From Canna indica (taxonomy: Eukaryota; Streptophyta; Magnoliopsida; Zingiberales; Cannaceae): a stretch of 64,000 nt of DNA. The stretch lies in contig CP136896.1 of NCBI GenBank assembly GCA_034359265.1, forward strand, positions 13,609,501 to 13,673,500, written 5' to 3'. Positions 54,688-64,000 of this stretch are shown piece by piece. The position numbers and the translations under genes were made by a program. The notes under the pieces were generated by a model that saw only the letters and a program-made list of their open reading frames with translations, searched no databases and had not been told where the DNA came from. The first letter of the stretch is position 1. Every line of letters begins with the position of its first letter.

Positions 54688-56881
54688 TCATGAAGCAACT
54701 GAGCTCCCAACAAATTTCTGTAAGGCAGGCTTACTGCCTCCCCCTCCAAAATGGAAATGAACGTGTTGATCCTCATCGATACTGAGATCAGACTGCTGAG
54801 AGTTTGGAACCATGGATAAGCTCATGCCCCCACCATTGTGGTGCTGAAGTCCCAGAGTCAAGGACACACCAGTTCTTGAGCCATTGCTACCACTGTAGGA
54901 GAAGTCCATATGGCTGGCCCCGGCGATGTCGAAGCCCTCAACCTGTCGGCAATGGCGGTTGCTGTGTACGATGGAAGTGAGCGAATCGGAGTCGATGAGG
55001 TGCTGCTCCGGCAATGGTGGCGGCAAGGGTTTATGGTCAAAGCTGGGAAGGGAGTCAGGGTTAGGGTTAGGGTTACCAGTGTCTTCCTCTTGTTCGTTTG
55101 GAGTAGCTGTTGCTGCTTGATCGAATTCCTTCATCTCTTCCGCGTACATCTCCTCCACCATGGGCTTCCATAATCTCACTCTTGCATTTATGAACCAGTT
55201 GGAAACCTGTTCGGTTTGGTGCAATTTTGATCAAGAATATTACAAAAGTACATGGATCAAGAAATTTATGAAGATGTGGAAATTAATTGACCTGGCTTCT
55301 TGACAATCCGGTTTGCCGGGCTAAGATATGCTTGTCTGAATCATTTGGGTACCTGATGATCCATGCGAACGAGCAGTTTAATTAGAGATTGGTTTTGTTG
55401 ATGCATTAATTGAATGGTGGAGATCGGCAGAAGGGGGTTAATTTACGGATGGAGGAAGTGCTCGAAGAGCCAGGCGCGGAGGACGGACACGGCGCGCTCG
55501 GGAAGGCCGCGCTGCGGCCGCCACGGATGCGGCTCCATCAAGCCTTGCTGGAACGCCCTGTGTTGCCGCATGCACCGGTCGAGCAGCTTCAGCCTCGGCG
55601 TCTCGCGACGTGTCGCGCCCGGCGCCGCCGCCGCCTCATCCTTCTCCCCTATCGCCTTCCTCACCTCCCCGAGCTGACTCAGGATGCCGTCTCTCAAACA
55701 CCTGAAGTGCCTCGACATGGCCGTCGACGCCAACGTCGAGTACACTCGCGCCGCTCCTTCTCCGGCCACTGCTTCGAACGACTGCACCACCGTTCTCATC
55801 TGCTCGCTATATCTCCTGTATACCATATCTACCTGAGCCCAAAGTAATTAAACATACATATAGATTAGTCATCTCTTGCCCCAAGCAAACTACTCTCACG
55901 TAATCTTAATTTAATTTCTTCCCCTTAATTAAAGATCACTTTTAATTAAAACAACATGCAGAAGGTTAAATTAATTATAAGGGAGAAATTGTAATTAATT
56001 GATGGTTGGATACAATTAATGATAGGGATGGGGCATGGAAGTAGGTCAGATGTCTAAGTAAAGGAAAGGAATAGAGGTTTCTAAAAGTGATTGGAGAAAC
56101 CCAAACTATGAATGCTCTGTCACTACTGCTGTGCTGGGCAGAACCATTCCAGGGTGGGTAATCTTACAGTGTCTCATAATTGAACTCGAACATGGAGATC
56201 GATCTTAAATATATAATATTTCTCATGAATATATAACTTAATTAACTAGACAAGAAATTGTTAAAAATAAATAAATTTGACCTCCTCTAGCATGGACAAC
56301 AGCTTGGATTTCATCTTTTGGAGCTCGGGAAGATCCATAGAGGGAAGGAAATTAGGCGGCGGCTTAGTTCCTCCTCCCACTTCACGGGTTGCTGCAGCCT
56401 TGCTTTGCCTCTTTTTGGAGCTGCTGCTCTCATCTGCGAGACTGCAGAATTCCCTTAGCAGCTCCTGAGCAGGCCGCAAGAACCTGGAATTCCTCAGCTG
56501 AAGCGGCTGCGGCGGGAGCTGGAAGCCACCCGCCATCCCGTACTGCGTTGCCCAGGGCTGCGGAGCCGCATGATCCGACGAGCCGTCCTTGATGTCGAAG
56601 AGAGACAAGGAAAGCTGCTCTGCGGCGCCATCAGTCGTCAGCCACGTCGGCGGCGCCGCCTCCGGTACTGGGAGCATGCAATTATGGTCAGCTGGCCGGG
56701 GGAAGAAGCGATGATCTACGATGTGGCCATGGGAGGCGGCAAACGGCTGGGGCTTCGAGCTGGGAACCCCTAAAATCTCCACGCCGCCGAAGAGCTGCTG
56801 CGCGTGGTGGTGGTGGTTGTGCTCGAAGCTTTGCATGCCGGCGGGAGAGAAGCCAGTACTGCAGTACTCATGGGCCATCAT
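54688..56881 (-). CDS. BEL1-like (BELL/TALE) homeodomain transcription factor
   Basis: Four exons on minus: 56881-56282, 55832-55447, 55352-55292 and 55206-54688. All introns are GT-AG, and the 61-nt third exon is typical of BELL genes. The product is 521 residues. The N-terminus has a His-rich patch (HNHHHHAQQ). A SKY-type motif [15 protein letters not shown] lies near residue 130, and the BELL domain spans about 193-265 ([26 protein letters not shown]). The TALE homeodomain, about 304-367, has the PYP three-residue loop and helix 3 ([16 protein letters not shown]). A ZIBEL-like [10 protein letters not shown] lies near 475. BELL proteins enter the nucleus and bind DNA as heterodimers with KNOX proteins, controlling meristems and organ boundaries. 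Which BLH paralogue this is cannot be decided here. The ORF is intact. Confidence 0.93.
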
Positions 56882-57832
56882 ACAATCATGGGGTCAAGAT
56901 TTAACACTGTATGCAGCAAAGTTTTCCCCCCTGAACAAAGCAGAAAAGAATTCATCATCATTTACTTCAGTAAAGTACCTTTGCATGCATGGCTTCTGTG
57001 GGTACAACATGAATCGAAACACTTACACTATGTGAAGTGTGAACTGATGGAGATCAGATTATGATGGAGAAAATAATGGAAGGGGGAGAGAAAGATATTG
57101 TAATATTATATTATATTATATGGAGGTGTTAATTGATTAATGATCTACCTATATAGCTTGTGCACATAAAAAGAGGAATCTGGGCGCTTGGAGCAGCGAA
57201 CTGATCCAAAGAGGGAGTTCTTGGCTTTCACTTTCTTGTTTTTTCTATCTTGCAGTCTCAAATCTTTACCACATGGGCTTCATGAGTTGGACCTCTGCAG
57301 CGGATCAGAAGAAGACACAGAAATTGGCACTTGAAATAAAGAGGCTTTTCCAACTGTTGCTTTGTTACTAGATATAGTCGTCTTCTCCGTAGCCATAGAG
57401 ATCTAGGGATCTAGAGAGAGAATAAAGGTGCCATCGATGAGGAACAAGAGCAGCAGCTGCATCAGCAGCGACACAAAGATAGGCTAGAGAGAGAGAGAGA
57501 GAGAGGAGGGAATCGATCGAAGTGGTCCTGTGCTTCCAACTAATCCCCATTAAAAGGGGTATTGAAGGAGAGTAGAACTCATGGGACCGCAGACTTATCT
57601 CATCGATCATGCCCATCTTCACTTCAACCTTTTTCTTCCATGCACTTGTATGTGGTGTTGCCATTTTAATTTTTTGACCTAAGGGCATTCATTTTAACTT
57701 AATTCCGTTGTTTTCTCTATTCTCTTGATTTGGGTGATATATCTTGGTACATAATTATACAATTTAATTATATGCCTAGGCTTATATACTCAAATTTAGA
57801 TTTAAAAATTTGCAAACAAGAATCTCAGTCTC
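56882..57832 (-). promoter_or_regulatory. Upstream region of the BELL gene
   Basis: Between the start codon and the hAT element. It contains a CT/GA run on minus (57488-57510, 'gagagagagagagaga' on plus), typical of plant 5' leaders, and AT-rich candidate TATA sequence (57100-57120). A minus-strand frame (57368-57688) has no recognisable domain and may simply be leader sequence; an untranslated first exon is possible, as in several BELL genes. A transcription start cannot be fixed from the sequence. Confidence 0.4.
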
Positions 57833-57840
57833 GTGGAATG
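57833..57840. repeat. Target-site duplication, left (hAT)
   Basis: GTGGAATG, repeated exactly at 60924-60931. Confidence 0.92.
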
Positions 57841-60800
57841 TAGAGGTGGCAACGGCCGGGCCTGCCCATGGGCAACACGGGCCGGGCCTGGCCCAGCACG
57901 GCTGTGCCCAGGAGACGGGCCGGGCTTGCCGCCTGGGCACGCGGGCCGGGCTCACCTCCTGGACATGCGGGCCATGCTAGGCACGGCCCGCATGTCGTGC
58001 TCTGGGCGAGCACAGGTAGGCCTGGCACGCACCAGTCTGGCTCGGGCCGACCGATAATGTTAAAAAAAAATTAAATTAAATTTTTCTATAGATACTCATC
58101 TTTTTCTTCATTTCTTCTATTCTATCTTCATCTTCAACTCTTTCTCTCAATTCTCAACTCTCAACTCTCTTACTCTCAACAATCTAAGTTCATTTACAAT
58201 CATTCTCAACAATATTTTAAGTTCATCAAGGAGATAAGGATTCAAGATTGCTGTCAATTTTTTTTAATCTCTTAAATTTGTTTCATTGATCAGTATAATA
58301 TTTATACTTTTTATATTTTTAATTTTTACTAATGGCGGATGAAGATTTTTCAGGTTATACTCCACAAACTGGATCAAATATGTTAGAAGAAATACCTCCT
58401 CCTACTACTACCACTCCTACCACTCAACAAAATCAAAACATAGAGATAAGTCCATCTATTAATTTATGTCCATCGGGTAGAAAAAAAAGTATGGTATGAG
58501 AATATTTTGAGAAAAATTATTGAAGCTGATGGCACCATAACAACAGCCCGGTGTAAAAAATATTAAAAAATTCTTTCGGCTTCAACAACAGGAGGAACTG
58601 GTCATCTATTACGTCATGCAAAGTGTCATAACAATAAGGCTGCACAAGCTCAACAAATTCTTAATTTATCTTCTTCTGGTTTAACGACTTTTTCGTATGA
58701 TCATGATTTTCAACGTCGAGAACTTGCAAAATTAATTGTTCAAAGTGAATCTCTTTTTAGTTTTGTGGATCAACTAAGATTTTCTAGTTGGATTCGAAAT
58801 ACTTTACAACCAAAATATAAAAAAATTACTCAAAATACAATGAAAAGTGATGTTTTAAAATTATTTTTTATATATAGAGAAAATATAATTACTAGTTTTC
58901 AAAATAATAAATCAAAAATTTCTTTAACATCTGATGTTTGGTCTAGTCAATGTACTACTAATTCTTACATTTGTGTTACTGCGCATTGTATTGATGAAAA
59001 TTTTATTTTGCAAAAAAGAATAATTAGTTTTAATATTTTTGAATATCCACACACTTCTGTTGCCATTTTTTCTGCAATTAGATTTGTAACATCTTTCTAT
59101 AATATAAATGATAAAAAAAAATTATTAGTTTTGATAATGCTAGTAATAATGATGTTGCTATTTCTCCCCTTATACAATTATTTAAGCCAGTATTATATGG
59201 TGAATTATTTCATGTTTGTTGTGTTTGTCATGTTCTTAATTTATGTGTATAAGATGGTTAAAACTAGTAAATATACATATAGAAAAAATAAGAGATGTTA
59301 TTAGATATATGTGTTATTCAAAAGCAAGAACACAAGAATTTAAAAAATTATGTCAATCTTTTAATAAACCATTTAAAAAATTTAATGGTGATGTTGTTAC
59401 TAGATGGAATTCAACATATCATATGCTTATGTCTACTACAAGATATCAAGAGATCCTTACAATATTTTACAATGAAAATATGTTTGGTGATCCAATTAAT
59501 GATAATGATTGGTTATTTGTTGGGCATATTACTCAAATTTTAGAGCTTTTTAATAAAGCTACCGAACAACTTTTTGGTGTTTATTATCCTACATGTAATT
59601 TAACTCTTTCACATATAATTCGTATTAGTGGAGTATTTTCTTCATATAGACATCATCCTTTATTTGCACAAATTATTTCTTTAATGGAATCTAAATTTAA
59701 AAAGTATTGGTGAGATATACCTACTTTATTTTGTTTAGCAATATGTTTAGATCCTAGAATAAAAATTGACGGTTTAAATATGTTGTTAGATGATTATTAT
59801 AAGAATATGAAATTAGATAATGTTGAAGAAAAAAAAAATTAAAATTTTGAATTTATTGAATTCTATGTTTGTATTTTACGCTTCAAAATTTGGTGATACA
59901 ATTACAAATAAGACAACATCTTCTTCTTCTAGATTAAGAGATGATAGTGGAAATAGTATTAATTCTCAACTTGGTCGTAGGATAAAAAAAATTAAATCTA
60001 CTAATTTTAATGAATTATTTTTTTTTCTAGATCATAATCATTCTGATGAAATAGATGATAATGAGATTTTAGCATGGTGAAAAAACAAGAAAATGCGTAT
60101 CCTATTGTTTCCATCATGGCACCTGATATACTAATTGTTCCTGTGTCTACAGTAGCTTCCGAGTCTTATTTTAGTGCAGGAAATAGAATTCTCGATGAAA
60201 GAAGAAGCCAAATGAGTGCAGAAATGGTTGAAATGTTCATTTGCTTAAAAGACTGGTTGGATGCTGAAGATAGATTACAAGATAAAAGAGAACACGACAC
60301 TTCATCATCGGGAGAGGAGGAAGCTCAAACAAGCGAAGCTGGTGCTGCTGGTCTAAGTACAAGTTAAATCGTCGGGACTACGGGTGATTAAAAATGTAAA
60401 AAGAACTACGTAGACCTTATCCTTCTATAGTTAATCATTGGGGAGTACAAGTTTAGCTATAGAAGGTACGTAGGCAACCTTTTACGATGCGGTCTATTAT
60501 AATATTTTAAAAAAATTATTTTATCATTGGATGAATATTTTTGTATTAAAGATAAATAAAAATTTAATTATAATTTAATTTTTTTAAAATCTTTTTTATT
60601 AATTTGTACTGCGTTACAATGTTACATATAAAAAATGTGTTAAAAAATATATAATAAAGCTTAGTACAGTGGTTAAGCTTTCTTAAATAAAATTAGAGGT
60701 CTAAGTTCAAAACTCATCTGTAACCATTAATTTTTAAAATTAAATTTTAAATCTTTAAAAATTTAAATTTAAAATTTTTAAATTTTAAAAATTTAAAAAC

Positions 60801-60923
60801 TTAATTTTCGGGCCGGCTCGAGCCCGTGCTAGGCTTGCTCGCTGCACTTTCGTGCCGTGCCAAGCATGGCCCAAAATGTGGCTGGGTCTGGGCCGGCCCA
60901 GGCACGGCCCATTGCCACCTCTA
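57841..60923 (+). mobile_element. hAT element, 3.1 kb
   Basis: Terminal inverted repeats TAGAGGTGGCAA...TTGCCACCTCTA with exact 8-bp duplications outside. Both ends carry GC-rich subterminal repeats (gggccgggc, gcacggccc and similar words) in opposite orientation. It holds one hAT transposase gene, now broken. It inserted upstream of the BELL gene, about 0.95 kb from its ATG. The perfect TSD suggests moderate age, but the transposase has many lesions. Confidence 0.95.
58332..60367 (+). pseudogene. hAT transposase (BED finger, RNase H-like core, hAT dimerisation)
   Basis: The ATG at 58332 begins a Pro/Thr-rich N-terminus (PPPTTTTPTTQQNQNIE). A BED zinc finger follows (about 58480-58630): ARC, then GTGHLLRHAKCHN with the CxxC damaged. 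The core starts with LTSDVWSSQ (near 58930), continues through RWNSTYHMLMSTTRY (59405) and ends in the hAT C-terminal dimerisation domain (60100-60270): STVASESYFSAGNRILDERR, then AEMVEMFICLKDWL. Frameshifts near 58490, 59130, 59280 and 59830 and stops near 59711 and 60080 break it. It is of the Ac/Tam3-like plant type. It cannot make active transposase. Confidence 0.88.
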
Positions 60924-60931
60924 GTGGAATG
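60924..60931. repeat. Target-site duplication, right (hAT)
   Basis: GTGGAATG, the exact partner of 57833-57840. Confidence 0.92.
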
Positions 60932-61539
60932 TCTCACGAAATTATCGTTGGCCACCTGATCTTTATGACCTTAATATTGAATGATGAAATTGTATAACCT
61001 ATATTTTTCATTTTTTTCATTTTTTTTAAAAAAAAAACTTTTGCTACAAAGGATACGAATGAAAATCTCTTTTGTAAAAAAAAAGCTCAGTCTCTTCATT
61101 ATAATATTCTTCAAAAAATCTGTAACAAACTAAATTAACTACATCTATGGTTCAAATGGTCAAGTTTAATACATAAAACTTGAGTCAATGTACTATCATA
61201 TATAAACATGACAACATACAATATTTTGCTACAAAAGGATAGACCTGGCAAATTTTAGCCCGCCCGACACGATAAAATTGGGCTCGGGCCAATTCTTATC
61301 GTGTTTGGATCGTTATCAGGTCGAACCGATAAGGCCCGAACAATTATCAAGTCGAGCCGGGCGATGTAGGTTCGGCCCGATAGTCCAACAAGAATTTTTA
61401 TTTCATTATAGGAATATCGGGCTATCAGACCCCAATGGGCCCGAATCAGCCCGATAGCCCGATTTTGAATTTTTGTTATCGTGCAAACAGGTCGGGTCGG
61501 TTCGTTTATTGTTCGTGTAGTGTCGAGCCTAGGGTCTCG
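60932..61539. other. AT-rich flank and a GC-skewed repeat fragment
   Basis: From about 61240 ('agacctggcaaattttagcccgcccgacac') the text is a transposon-like end of the hAT subterminal kind, with many 'gcccga' and 'cgggc' words in both orientations. Only one terminus is present, because LTR-X sequence begins at 61540. It is probably a truncated hAT-type element. Confidence 0.4.
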
Positions 61540-61926
61540 TGTTGGCCTAAGGTTTTTAATCTAGGTCTTAATCTCAATATTGATGATAACAAACATGAAA
61601 CTAATATTTTCATGGAGAAATATTTTTAAGTTCCAAGTCAGTTAGCGCATGACGTCCATGATCAAAAATATCGGAGAAATCGAAAGGACATTGGTCGACA
61701 CGCTCGGGATTCGTCGTGAAGATAGAGTCTAGGTTTAGGATGTCTAGATCAATTGTAAAATCCTCATTATGATGCAAAGATCCCTAAAGAACCAAACCTA
61801 AAATCTAAAACCCGAAACGGAAGAAAAAGCCTTCCTAAAACTACATTCAGAGCAGTTTCGGTCTATGGTTCAGGCGATGGTTCGATTGACCGAACTTCGA
61901 CCGGAAGCTGTTGGAAATGTCCATTA
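61540..61926 (-). mobile_element. LTR-X copy, truncated by a CACTA end
   Basis: Opens TGTTGGCCTAAGG like 15161 and stays collinear for about 370 bp ('gatgataacaaacatgaaactaat', 'gacgctcgggattcgtcg', 'atgcaaag'). It ends in the palindrome-rich 'ttcgattgaccgaacttcgaccgg' block, where a CACTA terminus interrupts it. The remaining two thirds of the LTR are absent on the other side. Confidence 0.7.
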
Positions 61927-62150
61927 CACTACTAGAAATGTTACTTTCACCGACGGCCACCCGAGCCGTCGGAACGATCCACAGCGTTCTTATGGGAGCT
62001 AGGGCCGTTGTAGATGTTGGTGTCGTTGTAGATGTACCAACATCTGCAACGGCTTGCTTACGGTCGCCGCCACCGTCACTTATAAGTCGATGGCGCGCAT
62101 GCGGTGCGAAAATGAAAAACTTATCAGCAACGACTTTGCGAGGACCACGT
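61927..62150 (+). mobile_element. CACTA left-end fragment
   Basis: Starts CACTACTAGAAATGTTACTTTCACCGACGGCC, followed by 'gccgttgtagatgttgg...ccaacatctgcaacggc' inverted words like CACTA subterminal repeats. No matching CTAGTAGTG right end is found before the Tat sequence, so it is incomplete. Part of it is included in the 208-bp duplication. Confidence 0.6.
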
Positions 62151-62416
62151 GGGCTGTCGGTGGAAAAAACCGCCAAGTACGTACGGGGAAGAGTACTCCA
62201 GTCGAGCTAGGGCCGTTGTAGATGTTGGTGTCGTTGTAGATGTACCAACATCTGTAACGGCTTGCTTACGGTCACCGCCACCGTCACTTATAAGTCGATG
62301 GCGCGCATGCGGTGCGAAAATGAAAAACTTATCAGCAACGACTTTGTGAGGACCACGTGGGCTGTCGGTGGAAAAAACTGCCAAGTACGTACGGGGAAGA
62401 GTACTCCAGTCTTGCT
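62001..62416. repeat. Tandem duplication, two 208-bp copies
   Basis: 62001-62208 and 62209-62416 are head to tail with only a handful of differences (for example ctgcaacgg/ctgtaacgg, ggtcgccgc/ggtcaccgc, gtcgagct/gtcttgct). Each copy contains the CACTA-like inverted words and a non-CACTA tail 'ccaagtacgtacggggaaga'. Confidence 0.93.
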
Positions 62417-64000
62417 ATAATTTAAGGGTGGAACCTTAGCTATAGTAGGCCCATAGGGAGGCCGCGTTCTAGGATCGTGGGAGTTCTCGTCCAAAGAGCT
62501 CAGCAATTTTGTAGGCACCCTTTCCGAGGACCTCTGTGATCCGATAGGAGCCTTCCCAATTAGAAGCAAGCTTGCCTTCTTCGGTTGTAGTTCAATCTTT
62601 AGGAGAACAATGTCTCCTTATACGAAGTTCCTGAGCCTGACACATTTGTCGTACTTCTTGACAATCTTAAGTTTCACTGCCTCTTCTCTAATTTTAGCGA
62701 GCTCTCGCCCTTCTTCAATAAGATCGAGCTCGGCGACTCGGGCTTCTATGTTTCCCTGTTCTTCGAAGATAATCCCGCGAAGGCTAGGCTCTGCGATCTC
62801 AACATGGATCATGGCCTCTGCTCCATAGACAAGCCGATAAGGGGTCTCCAAGGTGGAGGACTGGGTGGTTGTGTTGTAACTCCGGAGTACCTCATGTAGC
62901 TCTTTGACCCAGTATCCCTTGACCCGATCGAGCTTCTTCTTTAATCTTGTTAGAATCACTTTATTGGTTGCCTCAGCCAGGCCATTTGTCTGTGGGTGCT
63001 CAATAGACTGAAAGAGTTGTCAGATGTCGAGGTCTTAACAGAACTCTCGAAATCGACAATCCGTGAATTGTGTTCCGTTGTCGCTAATGAGCTCACGTGC
63101 TATATATTCCAAATCTGCAGATGATGTTTTTCCAAACAAACTTTTGGACTTTATCAGTTACAATTGTAGATAGGGATTCAAACCCTATCTATTTGGTGAA
63201 GTAGTCGATTGCTACGACCAAGTATTTGCATTGCCCTGGTACCTGGGGAAATGGACCGAGGAGGTCTATGCCCTATTTATGAAACGGTCAACTGACGTTC
63301 AAGATGTGCAATGGTTCATGGTGCAGTTGAGAGACTTCCGAAAATCTTTAGCATTTGTCATATTTTTTGACGTAAAGACTACAATCTACTTTTATGCTTG
63401 GCCAGAAGTAGCCGACCCAGAGGATTTTGGTCTCCTGAAACCTTCCTCCGATGTGGTTTCCGCAAATGTCATCATGAACTTCCGCCATCATGGTGGCTAT
63501 TCGGGGTTGGCTGATACACTTGAGGAGTGGTCGAGAATATCCTCTCTTGTAAAACTGGTTATCAAATAGTGTGTAATAACTTGCCATCCTTTTAAATCTA
63601 CCTGGATTGGAGACGTGTTCCGGAATCTCGCCTTGTTTGAGGTAATTGATGTAGGGAGTTCTCCAGTCAACTGTTTGGACCTCGGCCAAGGTGTCAGCCG
63701 ATTGGATGCTCAGATGTCCAAGGACTTGCTAAATGACCGACTGTTTCGAGCTTGCACCTCCTAAGCGAGTTTTAGCCCGATGATCAAAGCTTCGTATTCC
63801 GCCTGGTTGTTACTGGTTTTAATCTGGAATTAAAGGGACTGTTCCAGGGTAATTCTTTCGCTATTTTCTAGAATGATGTCTGCCCCACTCCCTTTTTCGT
63901 TGGAGGCGTCATCCACAAATAGCGTCCAAGTTTCCTCCAGTTTGGGAGCATCTTCTTGGTCAGTGAATTCGGTAACGAAGTCGGCCAGAGCCTGGGCCTT
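62417..64000 (-). pseudogene. Tat-B: Ty3/gypsy Tat-lineage RNase H and integrase, runs off the window
   Basis: Minus strand, 5' part outside the window. RNase H (64000-63700) shows WTLFVDDASNEKGSGADI and NNQAEYEALIIGLKLA, with stops. The H2C2 integrase finger (63689-63348) reads EVHDDICGNHIGGR...KYDKC. The integrase core (63330-62960) has broken DLLGPFP, VVAIDYFTK and IEHPQTNGLAEA motifs across frames. The C-terminal part (62959-62440) starts with LKKKLDRVKGYWVKELHEVL and includes ETPYRLVYGAEA. It ends near 62440 with an AASLWAYYS-like terminus in another frame. This copy is separate from Tat-A, which lacks these domains. Confidence 0.8.

Noticed and set aside
54910..55240. Plus-strand frames over the BELL last exon
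   Set aside because: They are antisense shadows of the homeobox gene, whose motifs and splice sites define the true strand.
55410..55847. 145-codon Arg/Pro-rich plus-strand frame
   Set aside because: It is the complement of BELL exon 2, which encodes the BELL domain and homeodomain start.
57368..57688. 106-codon minus-strand frame upstream of the BELL gene
   Set aside because: No recognisable domain. It lies in likely leader/promoter sequence with GA repeats.
57825..58074. Gly/Pro/Arg-rich frames at the hAT left end
   Set aside because: They arise from GC-rich subterminal repeats of the hAT element.
61840..62416. Frames of ~100 codons on both strands in the duplicated block
   Set aside because: The same nonsense peptide appears twice because of the 208-bp duplication. 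No domain, and it lies on transposon ends.

Overview
The window is nuclear DNA of a flowering plant. It has long AT-rich, gene-poor stretches, introns with GT-AG borders, tRNA-iMet-type primer sites, and plant-specific transposon families. The lineage cannot be fixed from sequence alone. Only one host gene is clear: a four-exon BEL1-like (BELL) TALE homeodomain transcription factor on the minus strand at 54688-56881, predicted to give 521 residues. Nearly everything else is mobile DNA in nested layers.

Left part (1-12.8 kb): a truncated copy of an LTR family called LTR-X here, the 3' end of a Ty3/gypsy Tat-type element, a 5'-truncated antisense LINE tail, then a near full-length plant L1 LINE (5749-11862). 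The LINE sits inside an antisense Ty1/copia gag relic, flanked by 13-bp target-site duplications (TSDs). Its ORF1 and ORF2 overlap by ATGA. Both carry stops or shifts.

12.8-24.8 kb: a decayed plus-strand copia element (Copia-A) whose 5' leader holds two LTR-X solo LTRs in opposite orientations, each with a 5-bp TSD. A long gypsy LTR with a tRNA-iMet primer site follows.

24.8-35.7 kb: a younger minus-strand copia element (Copia-B, LTRs about 96% alike by eye) carrying a 197-bp foldback insertion; an AT-rich stretch with an orphan exon-like piece; a third copia type (Copia-D) with a long LTR, a 513-bp Mutator-like foldback MITE and a chimeric gag ORF; then gypsy and LTR-X fragments.

35.7-51.2 kb: an internally deleted minus-strand Tat element with gag and protease, an antisense Transposase_28 ORF and partial LTRs. 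It is interrupted by a hAT-type MITE (8-bp TSD) and by an 8.2-kb CACTA element (TSD TCC). That CACTA in turn contains a second, related CACTA of 4.6 kb in inverse orientation (TSD ATT). Both lack the TNPD catalytic region. The inner one keeps an apparently intact five-exon TNPA-like/Transposase_24 gene.

51.2-64 kb: two small MITEs, the BELL gene, a 3.1-kb hAT element with perfect 8-bp TSDs about 0.95 kb upstream of the BELL start codon, a truncated LTR-X copy, a CACTA end fragment, a 208-bp tandem duplication, and the RNase H/integrase part of a second Tat element running off the right edge.

No tRNA, rRNA, CRISPR or bacterial-type operon was seen. All boundaries come from reading the sequence by eye; similarity percentages are rough estimates.
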